A DNA stretch of 64,000 nt from Streptacidiphilus jeojiense (GTDB lineage Bacteria; Actinomycetota; Actinomycetes; Streptomycetales; Streptomycetaceae), in NCBI RefSeq assembly GCF_000719095.1, contig NZ_JOEH01000037.1:1-64000 (forward strand). Reading direction: 5' to 3'. Made by a program: the position numbers and the translations under genes. Positions 1 through 7,574 of the stretch are shown one piece after another; position 1 is the stretch's first letter; every line of letters begins with the position of its first letter. The notes beneath the pieces were generated by a model. The model saw only the letters and a list, made by a program, of their open reading frames with translations, was not told where the DNA came from and searched no databases.

Positions 1-1
1 G

Positions 2-520
2 GTGTCGAACCTGAACTTCGCTGCGGGGCAGACGATTCCCAATCTGGTGATGGTTCCGGTGGTGGACGGCAAGGTGGACCTGTACAACGGTTCCGGCGGA
101 GCGGTCGACCTGCTGGCCGACATCGCCGGCTACTACTCCGCCGCCGGCTCCACCTTCCAGGCCGTCTCCCCGATCCGGGGGATGGACACCCGGAGCGGGG
201 CCGGCGGCGCCGGGGGAGCGATCGCCCCGGGCACCGCGGCGGTGCTGAACATCTCCGATCTGCCCGGGGCGCCGGTCGCGAGCAATGTCATCTCCGTCGT
301 CCTGAACGTGACCGTCACCGCTCCCCAGAAGGCCGGATACGTCACCGTGCTTCCGGACGGCCAGCCCCTGCCGACCGTGTCGAACCTCAACTTCAGCGCC
401 GGACAGACCATCCCCAACCTGGTGGTGGTCCCCGTCGTGGACGGAGCGATCGACTTCTACAACGGCTCCGGCGGAACGGTCCAGGTCATCGCCGACGTGG
501 ACGGCTGGTACACCTCGTAG
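2..520 (+). CDS. C-terminal part of a secreted beta-repeat protein (5' truncated)
   Basis: The frame is open to the left window edge, so this is the end of a longer protein and the GTG at 2 is probably internal. It contains two copies of a unit about 125 residues apart. Each copy has SNLNF.AGQTIPNLV.VPVVDG, then YNGSGG and an I/V-A-D-x-x-G-Y/W-Y end. Between them is a DTRSG motif followed by a beta-rich stretch with LPTVSNLNF. I recall this repeat from secreted actinobacterial proteins of unknown role, usually behind a catalytic domain, and know of no biochemical assignment. The last unit ends in a Trp-Tyr-Thr-Ser tail directly before TAG, and a strong hairpin follows at 533-567. Confident as coding; function unknown. 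Confidence 0.8.
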   Translation: MSNLNFAAGQTIPNLVMVPVVDGKVDLYNGSGGAVDLLADIAGYYSAAGSTFQAVSPIRGMDTRSGAGGAGGAIAPGTAAVLNISDLPGAPVASNVISVVLNVTVTAPQKAGYVTVLPDGQPLPTVSNLNFSAGQTIPNLVVVPVVDGAIDFYNGSGGTVQVIADVDGWYTS

Positions 521-532
521 CGCAGACCATGT

Positions 533-567
533 GCCGTCCGGGCTCCCGCATTGGGGGCCCGGACGGC
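533..567 (+). terminator. Intrinsic-type terminator of the repeat protein gene
   Basis: A perfect 11-bp stem, GCCGTCCGGGC (533-543) with GCCCGGACGGC (557-567), has a further CCC/GGG pairing inside the loop. It lies 13 nt after the stop codon. There is no U-tract, which is usual for actinobacterial terminators. Confidence 0.6.
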
Positions 568-635
568 CGCCGTCGCCGGGCTGCTGCCGGCAATGGGCGG
601 TCTAAGCTGCGTTCCTCGGATCTTGGGAGGATCGT

Positions 636-1424
636 ATGAGCGCAGACGCGCGAGGCTGGGCGGTGCAGCCGTGGCCGCCGGCATTGCCGTCCGCCACTGT
701 CGACGCAGACCGGTTGGACCGGTTGGCGCGGCGGGCTCGGGCTGTGCGCAGGGCGACCGCTGTGCCGTTCTGGGCGGTGTTCGTCTCCGGGGCGCTGGTG
801 CTGCCCTGGACCGTCCTCGGCGATCTCAGCGGGTGGCAGGCATTGAGCCCCGTTCTCACTCTGCCGGTCAGCGCTGTGCTGTTCATGGTCAGGGCCGTCC
901 CCACGCACCGCTTTCTCTCCGCTGCGAGGTCCGGGCCGCAGAGGGTGTACGTCGGCAGCTTCGCCGAGCTGCGCGGCGAGCGCCGGGCGCCGACGGTAGC
1001 GGCGGCTGTGGGCGTCCTGCTCGCGCCGCTGCTGCTGATGGCGCCGGTCAGTGCCTTCGCCAGGCAGCTGGTGCCCACCACCCCCGTCACCGCCACCGTC
1101 TCCCAGTGCGTCCTGAAGGGCGGCCGGAACAGTCCTGCGGTGGAGTGCGACGGCAGCTGGGTGGTCGCGGGGCACGTCTACCGGGGCGAACTTCCCGAGC
1201 GCACCGCCCGCCCCGGCGACCAGCTGCCCATCCTGGTCCGCAGCGACGATCCGACCAAGGTGTTCGGTGCGCAGAACTTCCAGAACACCGCGACCGGTGT
1301 CGTCTTCGGCCTGGTCGGCCTGGCCATGGGCCTGGCCGGAGCCTGGACGCTGCGGCAGCGTTGCCGCTGGCTCGCCGGAGTGTTCCGCGCCCGCCTCGCC
1401 GCCGACGCCGCCCCTCCGGTCTGA
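636..1424 (+). CDS. Four-TM membrane protein of unknown function
   Basis: Predicted 262-residue protein. The start ATG is preceded by GGGAGG at a good distance. Hydrophobic segments lie at about 42-62, 69-87, 120-142 and 219-239. The 143-218 region between the last two is polar, holds Cys158 and Cys171, and is probably extracytoplasmic; the two Cys could form a disulfide. The topology, with a TM pair, an external domain and a final TM, resembles small DUF3592-like actinobacterial membrane proteins, but I see no diagnostic motif. The gene stands alone. Its 3' end runs head-on into a decayed SURF1 gene on the other strand, so the flanking sequence has been rearranged. Function unknown. Confidence 0.7.
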   Translation: MSADARGWAVQPWPPALPSATVDADRLDRLARRARAVRRATAVPFWAVFVSGALVLPWTVLGDLSGWQALSPVLTLPVSAVLFMVRAVPTHRFLSAARSGPQRVYVGSFAELRGERRAPTVAAAVGVLLAPLLLMAPVSAFARQLVPTTPVTATVSQCVLKGGRNSPAVECDGSWVVAGHVYRGELPERTARPGDQLPILVRSDDPTKVFGAQNFQNTATGVVFGLVGLAMGLAGAWTLRQRCRWLAGVFRARLAADAAPPV

Positions 1425-1516
1425 GGAGAGGGGCCGGCTGCACCCCGGAGGGCGCGGTCGAGGTGGTCCCCGGACCGGGCCTCACCGGTCGACCCGGCCT
1501 TGGCCGCGTCGGTTGC

Positions 1517-1780
1517 CACGAACTGATGGGTCGTGTCACAGCGGCCGGTCGCGCTGACCCGCCGGTACATCAGGGTGGCGGGGACGGTCGCGCCGGGGCG
1601 CGACAGCGACGCGAACGGGACCACCGGCGCACTGACGTTGGCGTTGATGATCCGGTCGCTGCGGCTGGTCTGCTGGTAGCGGTGGAACTGCCAGACGCCG
1701 AGCTCGCCCAGCACCGGAGCCAGGGCGGCGAAGACCAGCGTCGGCACTACCCAGCGCCGGGTCAGCAGGATGCGGATCAC
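1517..1780 (-). pseudogene. SURF1-family remnant, N-terminal third only
   Basis: The first 88 codons on the minus strand read like the start of a SURF1 protein (cytochrome oxidase biogenesis factor). There is an Arg-rich start and one TM helix with the ELGVWQFHRYQQ pattern, then two family-like blocks: RPGATVPATLMYRRVSATG, followed by DTTHQFVA. Actinobacterial SURF1 proteins are usually about 240-290 residues, with a central substrate-side domain and a second TM near the C terminus. Both are missing here. After Val-Ala the frame runs on for about 110 residues of Arg/Pro/Ser-rich sequence unlike SURF1, into the antisense of the neighbouring membrane protein gene. Start codon ATG at 1780. I read this as a 3'-truncated relic; the extended 200-residue frame down to 1178 is less likely to be a real protein. 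Confidence 0.6.
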
Positions 1781-1860
1781 GCCATGACGCTACCCTCGCC
1801 CTTCCGCCCACCGGCGCCAGGGGCTTGGGGATCAGGTTTTGCCTGTGTCGCGGCTATGGG

Positions 1861-1885
1861 AACCGCGAGGCCTTGCGGTTAGCCT
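1861..1885 (+). promoter_or_regulatory. 20-bp palindrome plus -10 box of a probable leaderless promoter
   Basis: AACCGCGAGG followed directly by CCTTGCGGTT (1861-1880) is a palindrome with a single mismatched pair. A TAGCCT -10-like hexamer (1880-1885) abuts it and ends 6 nt before the ATG at 1892. No Shine-Dalgarno sequence precedes that ATG. The layout suggests a leaderless transcript with a repressor or activator site immediately upstream of the -10. Confidence 0.45.
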
Positions 1886-1891
1886 CCGGGC

Positions 1892-2971
1892 ATGATTTCC
1901 ACGGTGGTCTGGGGGACCGGGAACCTCGGGCGGGCGGCGGTGCGGGCGGTGGCCGCCCACCCCGGCCTGGAACTCACGGCCGTGCTCGTGCACGACCCGG
2001 CCAAGGTCGGCCGGGACGCCGGCGAACTGGCCGGTCTCGGGCGGCGGTTGGGGGTGGCAGCCACCGACGACGTCGCGGCGGTGCTGGCCGCGCACCCGCA
2101 GGCGGTGGTCTACGCGGCGACCGGCGACATCCGCCCCGACGAGGCCCTGGCCGATGTGCTGCTGGCCGTCCGGGCGGGAGCGGTGGTGGTCACCTCCGCG
2201 CTCTACCCGCTCTACGACCCGCGCAGCGCCCCACCCGAGTTCCGCGATCCGGTGCTGGCCGCGATCGCCGAGGGCGGCGGCTCACTGCTGGTCTCCGGCG
2301 TCGACCCCGGCTGGGCCAACGACGTACTGCCGCTGCTGGTCAGCGGGTTGGGCAGCACCGTGGACGCGATCCGCTGCCAGGAGATCTTCGACTACTCCAG
2401 CTACGACCAGCCGGACTCGGTGCGCTACCTGGTCGGCATGGGCCAGCCGATGGACTACGAACCTCCCATGCTGGCCCCCGGGATACCGAGCATGGTGTGG
2501 GGCGGCCAACTGCGGCTCCTGGCCAGGGCACTGGAGGTCGAGCTCGACGAGATCAGGGAACAGGTCGAACGCCGGGCACTGGAGACCACGGTCGCCACCC
2601 GCACCATGGGCGCGTTCGAGTCGGGCACCCAGGGGGCGGTCCGCTTCGAGGTGCAGGGCGTCGTCGACGGCCAGGTCCGACTGGTGGTCGAGCACATCAC
2701 CCGGATCCACCCCGACTGCGCCCCGGACTGGCCCACACCGCCGGACGAGCACGGCGCCCACCGTGTCGTCGTCGAGGGCCGGCCGCGGATCGAGGTCACC
2801 GTCACCGCCTCCGACGAGGGCGAGAACCGCTCCGCCGGGGGCAACGCCACTGCCGCGGGCCGCCTGGTCAACGCCGTCGACTGGCTGGTCCAGGCCGGCC
2901 CCGGCCTCTACGACGCGCTGGACGTGCCGCTGCGGCCCGCCGTCGGCCGACTCGGAGGGAAGCAAGGATGA
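1892..2971 (+). CDS. DapB-like NAD(P)-binding oxidoreductase
   Basis: Predicted 359-residue protein. An N-terminal Rossmann motif, GTGNLG at residues 8-13, is followed by the VYAATGD and VVVTSALYPLYDP segments typical of dihydrodipicolinate-reductase-like proteins. It is longer than biosynthetic DapB (about 250 residues). It belongs instead with the actinobacterial dihydrodipicolinate reductase / 2,4-diaminopentanoate dehydrogenase-like proteins, which are NAD(P)H-dependent oxidoreductases of largely unknown substrate. I would not call it dapB. Its stop overlaps the start of the AhpD-like gene (ATGA), so the two are translationally coupled and probably act on the same small molecule. Confidence 0.75.
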   Translation: MISTVVWGTGNLGRAAVRAVAAHPGLELTAVLVHDPAKVGRDAGELAGLGRRLGVAATDDVAAVLAAHPQAVVYAATGDIRPDEALADVLLAVRAGAVVVTSALYPLYDPRSAPPEFRDPVLAAIAEGGGSLLVSGVDPGWANDVLPLLVSGLGSTVDAIRCQEIFDYSSYDQPDSVRYLVGMGQPMDYEPPMLAPGIPSMVWGGQLRLLARALEVELDEIREQVERRALETTVATRTMGAFESGTQGAVRFEVQGVVDGQVRLVVEHITRIHPDCAPDWPTPPDEHGAHRVVVEGRPRIEVTVTASDEGENRSAGGNATAAGRLVNAVDWLVQAGPGLYDALDVPLRPAVGRLGGKQG

Positions 2972-3456
2972 TCGTCGACATTCCGCAGGACAAGGACCCC
3001 ATCGCCTACGTCTGGGGCGAGCTGGTGCCCGGCATCGGGGTCGCCGCGGCCGGCTTCTCGCTGGCCGTCTACGAGCACACCACGCTCGGGCTGCGCGAGT
3101 TCGAGGCCGCGCGGTTGCGCATCGCGCAGATCAACGGCTGCCTGTTCTGCCTGGACTGGCGTACCGAGCGCGACGGGGCGACCGTCGAGCCGGAGTTCCT
3201 CGACGCCGTCGCCGACTGGCGCACCACCGAGGCCTTCGACGACCGCACCCGGCTGGCCGCCGAGTACGCGGAGCGCTATGCCATCGACCACCACGGCATC
3301 GACGACGCCTTCTGGTCCAGGATGCTCACGCACTACACCCAGGCCGAGGTCGTCGAGCTCACCATGTGCCTCGGCTCCTGGCTCGCCTTCGGCCGCCTCA
3401 ACCACGTCCTCGGCCTGGACGCCGTCTGCGTCCTCCCCAGCCACCACGCCGGCTGA
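2968..3456 (+). CDS. Carboxymuconolactone decarboxylase / AhpD-like protein
   Basis: Predicted 162-residue all-helical protein. The frame is open far upstream, but the ATG at 2968 is chosen because it forms an ATGA overlap with the preceding gene and an AGGGAAGCAAGG ribosome-binding region precedes it. The core reads LREFEAARLRIAQINGCLFC, so a Cys-x-x-Cys pair sits where AhpD-fold peroxidase or decarboxylase proteins carry theirs. The usual His a few residues after the second Cys is absent (LDWRTE follows), so peroxidase activity is uncertain. It is encoded with a DapB-like oxidoreductase. A carboxymuconolactone decarboxylase-fold isomerase or redox partner role is plausible. Confidence 0.75.
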   Translation: MIVDIPQDKDPIAYVWGELVPGIGVAAAGFSLAVYEHTTLGLREFEAARLRIAQINGCLFCLDWRTERDGATVEPEFLDAVADWRTTEAFDDRTRLAAEYAERYAIDHHGIDDAFWSRMLTHYTQAEVVELTMCLGSWLAFGRLNHVLGLDAVCVLPSHHAG

Positions 3457-3592
3457 GCCGGACCGCGGGCAGCGCCGGCCAGGTCCGGGACCTGACGGTG
3501 GCACCGGTCAGTCCGTGAGGCCCACCCGCACGGTCCGCACCGCCTTGATGAACCCCGCTCGGGTGGACACCCGGCGGCGACGCTCTGCGAAA

Positions 3593-3628
3593 AGGGCCGG
3601 CCCCGAGTTCGCCTTGAGGGTCGGCCCT
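3593..3628 (+). terminator. Hairpin downstream of the AhpD-like gene
   Basis: AGGGCCGGCCC (3593-3603) pairs with GGGTCGGCCCT (3618-3628) with one G-T wobble, over a 14-nt loop. It lies in the 257-bp gap between the AhpD-like gene and the dioxygenase. No other feature is evident in that gap. Confidence 0.45.
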
Positions 3629-3713
3629 GGCAGTGGGCGCGGAGCAGCCGTCTGCTTATGTTCTGCTAACGTCTACACATGGCCATGACAGGCTAGCTTC
3701 ATAGGGTCAGGGT

Positions 3714-4814
3714 ATGACTAAGCGTCAACTCACCCACACGGAGCGGACCACAGCGTCCGTCCCCACCAGCCGCCGCAAGATCCTGACGCTGGGCGGCGCC
3801 GGGATCGCGCTGGGGGCAGCGGGACTCGCCGCGCCCGGGGCCCTGGACTCGGCCTTCGCCGCCGAGGCCGAGCAGGCCGGAGACAAGAAGGGACAGCCCA
3901 AGGGGCCGGCCACCACCTGCGCCCTCACCGAGGAGGTCACCGAGGGCCCGTACTACATCGATGACGAGGCGATCCGTTCCGACGTCACCGAGGACCGCAC
4001 CGGGGTGCCGCTGCGGTTGCGGCTGACCGTCCTCGATACCGAGCACTGCCGTCCGCTGCGGAACGCGGCGGTCGAGATCTGGCACTGCGACGCCACCGGC
4101 GACTACTCCGGCTTCATCGGCTGGCAGAGCCTCGGTGGCGGTGGCGGCGGAGCTGCTCCCACCGGCACTCCGCCGACGGGTGCCCCGCCCACCGGGTCCG
4201 CTTCGGACTCGCCGTCCGCTTCGGATTCGGCGTCCGCGACGAGCACCGACACCGCAGCGGCCTCCGCCTCCGCCTCCGCGAGTTCTTCCGGCGGGCCCGG
4301 GACCACGACCAGCACCGGGGGTTCCAACACGCCCACCGACGAGTATCGCTGGCTGCGCGGGGTGCTGTTCACCAATGAGCACGGGCAGGTGGAGTTCAAG
4401 ACCATCTACCCGGGCTGGTACATCCCCCGTGCCATCCACATCCACGTCAAGGTCCACACCGGTGGGCAGCGGGTCAAGCGGCACTACATCGGCGGCACCT
4501 CGGTCCACACCGGCCAGCTCTTCTTCCCGGAGGAGGTGACCACGGTCGTGGCCGCCTCCGATCCGTACGTCACGCACACCGCCGAGCGCACCGTGCTCAG
4601 CGAGGACATGGTCTACGACGGCGGCGGGGTCACCTCGGGCCTGCTCACTGTGGTCAAGCGGACCAACGGCAGGCACCACAGCGAGTGGAAGCTGTCGGAC
4701 GGTTACCTGGCCACCCTGGACCTGGGTGTCACCACGTCGACGTCCTCCACCACGGCGTCCGCACCGGCGGCGCCCTCGGCCTCGGCCACCGCTTCGGCCA
4801 CCACCACCACCTGA
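3714..4814 (+). CDS. Tat-secreted intradiol ring-cleavage dioxygenase with low-complexity insert
   Basis: Predicted 366-residue protein. The N terminus has twin Arg at 20-21 (SRRKILTLGG), a hydrophobic core and AFAA near 47-50, a Tat signal peptide. The catalytic domain has EGPYY (about 77-81), TIYPGWYIPRAIHIHV (about 230-245) and RHYIGG. Together these supply the two Tyr and two His ligands of the Fe(III) site of catechol-type intradiol dioxygenases. The family opens aromatic diols, and secreted actinobacterial members act on lignin-derived catechols. Residues 141-208 are a Gly/Pro/Thr/Ser/Ala tract inserted between GFIGWQSL and DEYRWLRG, inside the catalytic domain. A second Ser/Thr/Ala tail closes the protein. 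A TAGGGT -10-like box ends 6 nt before the ATG and there is no clear SD, so the transcript may be leaderless. Confidence 0.85.
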   Translation: MTKRQLTHTERTTASVPTSRRKILTLGGAGIALGAAGLAAPGALDSAFAAEAEQAGDKKGQPKGPATTCALTEEVTEGPYYIDDEAIRSDVTEDRTGVPLRLRLTVLDTEHCRPLRNAAVEIWHCDATGDYSGFIGWQSLGGGGGGAAPTGTPPTGAPPTGSASDSPSASDSASATSTDTAAASASASASSSGGPGTTTSTGGSNTPTDEYRWLRGVLFTNEHGQVEFKTIYPGWYIPRAIHIHVKVHTGGQRVKRHYIGGTSVHTGQLFFPEEVTTVVAASDPYVTHTAERTVLSEDMVYDGGGVTSGLLTVVKRTNGRHHSEWKLSDGYLATLDLGVTTSTSSTTASAPAAPSASATASATTTT

Positions 4815-4903
4815 GTCGGTCCTGAGGGCCGGCGCTGCCCTCGCGGCACCGTCGTTGTGTCCCGGACGTCCGCATCGCGCTGACGTCCGGGACCACGTCC
4901 GTC

Positions 4904-4931
4904 ACCAGACCCGGACCGAGCCTCCCTTGGC
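4904..4931. repeat. 28-bp direct repeat, copy 1
   Basis: Identical to 6317-6344. In copy 2 it encodes the last residues (KGGSVRVW plus stop) of the amidohydrolase gene on the minus strand. Copy 1 sits in the gap after the dioxygenase, where a minus-strand frame also ends KGGSVRVW with a TGA stop. The two copies bracket the SUKH gene. Confidence 0.8.
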
Positions 4932-5007
4932 CACACCGTGATCGTCGGCGGCATCGAGGCCAGTGCGCTGACGGGCCTCCAGTTCGGGAGCATCGGCAGG
5001 CCCCGAT

Positions 5008-6225
5008 CTACCGGCTTTCCCGGGGCCGGGGACGCGGGGTGGTCAGGATCTGGCGGCCTCGGTCAGGGGTGATCAACTGGGCCAGTATCGGGTCGGCGAG
5101 CAGCGAGACCGGGGCGATGTGGTCGTCGTCCACCGGGCGCCACAGCTGTAGTGCGGTCAGCAGGTCGGGCCAGGCGTCGTCGCCGGGGCGGTCGGTGACG
5201 GTGTGTACGGCTGCGTCGAAATCGGGTGCGCCGAAGGAGAGGCGGAAGCCGGGTTCGGCTGCTCGTGCCTCGTAGTCGGCGATGAGCGCTCGTACCGGTT
5301 CGGGGGCGTGCTCCTTGAGGCGAGGAAGAGGGCGCAGGTCGTGGGGTGCCGCGAGTTGGTCGTGCCGGAGCAGCAGGGGCAGCAGTTCGGTGGCGAACAG
5401 CGGACCGAGGAGCAGGTCGTCCAGGTGCGGGCGGTACCAGAGCGTGCCGGCGATGTGGCGGCGCCAGTCGCCGAGCAGCATCTTCATCTGCAGGCTCAGC
5501 ACGTCGGCGCGATCCCGCCCGAACGCGTGGGCCCGGGCGAACACCTCCAGGGGTGCGTCGACCTCGCCGGTCAGCGCTTCCTGGCGGGCGCGCTCGACCT
5601 CCGCGTCCCAGTGGTCCCGGGTGGCGCCGGGCGGTCTGCGCAGGGCGTGGAAGGACATCCACTGCCGCTGCATGAGGTCGACGAAGGAGTTGCATCGCTC
5701 CGGTCCGCGGCCGGACCAGGAGGCGAGCCAGTAGGCCGCCCACTCGCCCTGCTCGTCCACGTCCTCGGGGTCGAGGAGCATCACCGCCGCGTCGCCCTCG
5801 AGCGACAGGCGCAGGGAGCGGGCGAGGACGCGCGCCTCGTGGGCGGTGGGGTCCTCCTCGACACCGTTCTCCTCCTCGTCGTCCTCGTCCTCGTCTTCGA
5901 CCAGGTCCTCCCAGGCGTCGATCCAGGTGCGGTCGTCGGTGTCCCTGAGCCAGTCCAGTTCGGTGGTGCCGGCCAGCCGGTAGATGAAGTTGCCCGCGTC
6001 CCGCCAGCCGTTGGTGACCAGCAGGAACTCCCTGAGCGAGGGCGGCAGTCGGCGGCCCAGCCGGGCCTCGGCCGCGGCCAGTTCGGCCTCGCTTGCCGGC
6101 CCGAAGCCGAGCCAGGCGTCGCGCACCACCTCCTCGTCGAGGGGCGCGTCCCGGTCCGGGTCGCGCCCGGCGATCCACTCCCCGCTCCACTGCTCCAGGA
6201 ACGGCCGCCACATCTCACGGTCCAT
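5008..6225 (-). CDS. SUKH / SMI1-KNR4 family protein
   Basis: The ATG at 6225 is chosen because the frame further upstream has no family-like sequence; a GTG 9 nt earlier is an alternative. Predicted 405 residues. Residues about 30-90 match the SMI1/KNR4 (SUKH) pattern: GFGPASEAELAAAEARLGRRLPPSLREFLLVTNGW. An acidic Asp/Glu run (about 112-123) and a long helical domain without recognisable motifs follow. SUKH proteins serve as immunity proteins in polymorphic toxin systems, but many actinobacterial members are solitary and uncharacterised. No toxin gene is adjacent. The gene lies between two copies of a 28-bp direct repeat, consistent with insertion next to the amidohydrolase operon. Confidence 0.75.
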   Translation of the reverse strand: MDREMWRPFLEQWSGEWIAGRDPDRDAPLDEEVVRDAWLGFGPASEAELAAAEARLGRRLPPSLREFLLVTNGWRDAGNFIYRLAGTTELDWLRDTDDRTWIDAWEDLVEDEDEDDEEENGVEEDPTAHEARVLARSLRLSLEGDAAVMLLDPEDVDEQGEWAAYWLASWSGRGPERCNSFVDLMQRQWMSFHALRRPPGATRDHWDAEVERARQEALTGEVDAPLEVFARAHAFGRDRADVLSLQMKMLLGDWRRHIAGTLWYRPHLDDLLLGPLFATELLPLLLRHDQLAAPHDLRPLPRLKEHAPEPVRALIADYEARAAEPGFRLSFGAPDFDAAVHTVTDRPGDDAWPDLLTALQLWRPVDDDHIAPVSLLADPILAQLITPDRGRQILTTPRPRPRESR

Positions 6226-6314
6226 CAAGGTCACCCCGTCCGTCGCCCCGACTGTCGGACCCCACCCCATCACAGGGGTCCGACATCCGACGGACCGTCC
6301 GTCACCGGACGCCG

Positions 6315-7574
6315 TTACCAGACCCGGACCGAGCCTCCCTTGGCGAAGGCCGGGCTGGTGGCGCCGGGTGGGGGCGTGGGGAGGGGTTGGGCGACGTCGC
6401 TGACCAGGGGGCCGGTCTTGGCGGCGAGGGCGTCCAGGGCGGGGAGGTCGAAGCCGTAGACGCGGGCGGCGTTGCCGCCGACCATGGCGGCGACCTCGTG
6501 GTACGGCAGGCCCGCGTAGGCGGTGCGCAGGGCCTCGGTGGTGTAGGGCCAGGTGCCCTCGTCGTGCGGGAAGTCGCTGCCCCACATGATCTTGTCGAGG
6601 CCGATCCGCTCGCGCAGCGGCACCTCGTGGGCGCGCATGAAGCTGGCGCCGACGAAGCAGTTGGACTCCCAGACCGCGCGCGGACCCGCGCCCATCGCCT
6701 CGGCCAGCCCAGCCCCGAACTTGGACTCCGCGGTCGCGGCCCGGGTGGCCGCCCCGACCAGCCGTCCGTGGTAGTAGTCCAGCATGTCCAGCACGCCCGG
6801 GATCCAGCCGGAGCCCTGCTCGGTGAGGACCAGCCGCAGGCCCGGGTGACGCCTGAAGGCGCCGCCGAACACCAGGTGCCACAGCGCCCGGTGCGAGAAC
6901 CAGGTGGTCTCCACCATGAACACCGCCCGGGCGGCCGGCTCCTCGCCCAGCACCGGTCCGGCCGAGCCGCCGTGGTGGTTGACCGGGACGCCGAGCTCCG
7001 CGCAGACCGCCCAGAGCGGGTCGTACGCCGTGGAGTACAGCTCGGGGACCGGCGACCCGGGCGGGACGCCGGGCAGGACCACCCCGCCGGTGAGCCCGGC
7101 GGCGTGGCAGCGGCGGACCTCGGCGACGGCCGCGTCGACGTCGTTGAGCAGTACCTGGAAGGTCCCGGCCCGGCGGCCCGGCGCCAGCGAGCAGAAGTCG
7201 GCCATCCAGCGGTTGTGGGCCTGCAGCCCGGCCCAGCGCAGTCGGTACTCCTCGGGGGTGGGCACCGCCGCGGTGAGCGAGGTGCTGGGGTAGAACGGTG
7301 GGACGGTGTTGGGGAAGACCACCTCTGCGACGATGCCGTCCTGCTCCAGCTCGGCGAGCCGGCGGTCGGAGTCCCAGTTGCGGTCGGCCTCGGGGGCCTG
7401 GAGGTCGGCGAAGGGGTTGACGTAGGTCGCGGCCCAGGCGTCGAAGTCCTCGTGGTGCCGCGGGTCCAGGTAGGGGCGGTAGTCCAGCAGGTCGGCCCCG
7501 GCGTGGCAGTCGGCCGAGACGACGGTGTAACGCTCGGGCGGAGCGGTGTCCTGACGGTCTTGACGGTCCGTCAC
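6315..7574 (-). CDS. Amidohydrolase-2 family metal-dependent hydrolase (operon gene 4)
   Basis: The GTG start at 7574 overlaps the upstream TGA (GTGA); the frame runs open further upstream only as antisense. Predicted 419 residues. It has the ACMSD-like amidohydrolase-2 (TIM barrel) signature: SADCHAG near 20-26, a central NHHGG, and the C-terminal IMWGSDFPHDEGTWP with the catalytic Asp, followed by NAARVYGFD. Family members are hydrolases or decarboxylases acting on acidic ring or acyl substrates; the substrate here is unknown. It is the last gene of a four-gene minus-strand operon and is a diverged relative of the gene before it. Its last codons form one copy of the 28-bp direct repeat. Confidence 0.85.
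   Translation of the reverse strand: MTDRQDRQDTAPPERYTVVSADCHAGADLLDYRPYLDPRHHEDFDAWAATYVNPFADLQAPEADRNWDSDRRLAELEQDGIVAEVVFPNTVPPFYPSTSLTAAVPTPEEYRLRWAGLQAHNRWMADFCSLAPGRRAGTFQVLLNDVDAAVAEVRRCHAAGLTGGVVLPGVPPGSPVPELYSTAYDPLWAVCAELGVPVNHHGGSAGPVLGEEPAARAVFMVETTWFSHRALWHLVFGGAFRRHPGLRLVLTEQGSGWIPGVLDMLDYYHGRLVGAATRAATAESKFGAGLAEAMGAGPRAVWESNCFVGASFMRAHEVPLRERIGLDKIMWGSDFPHDEGTWPYTTEALRTAYAGLPYHEVAAMVGGNAARVYGFDLPALDALAAKTGPLVSDVAQPLPTPPPGATSPAFAKGGSVRVW
6317..6344. repeat. 28-bp direct repeat, copy 2
   Basis: Same 28 bp as 4904-4931, here forming the 3' end of the amidohydrolase gene. The spacing between copies is 1413 bp and contains the SUKH gene. Confidence 0.8.

Noticed and set aside
1178-1510. 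C-terminal half of the 200-codon minus-strand frame after the SURF1 remnant
   Set aside because: It overlaps the membrane protein gene and its Arg/Pro/Ser-rich translation does not resemble SURF1.
4931-5007. Small coding tail ending KGGSVRVW before the SUKH gene
   Set aside because: The frame has an in-frame TAG about 30 codons upstream and no start or SD; treated as part of the direct-repeat footprint, not as a gene.
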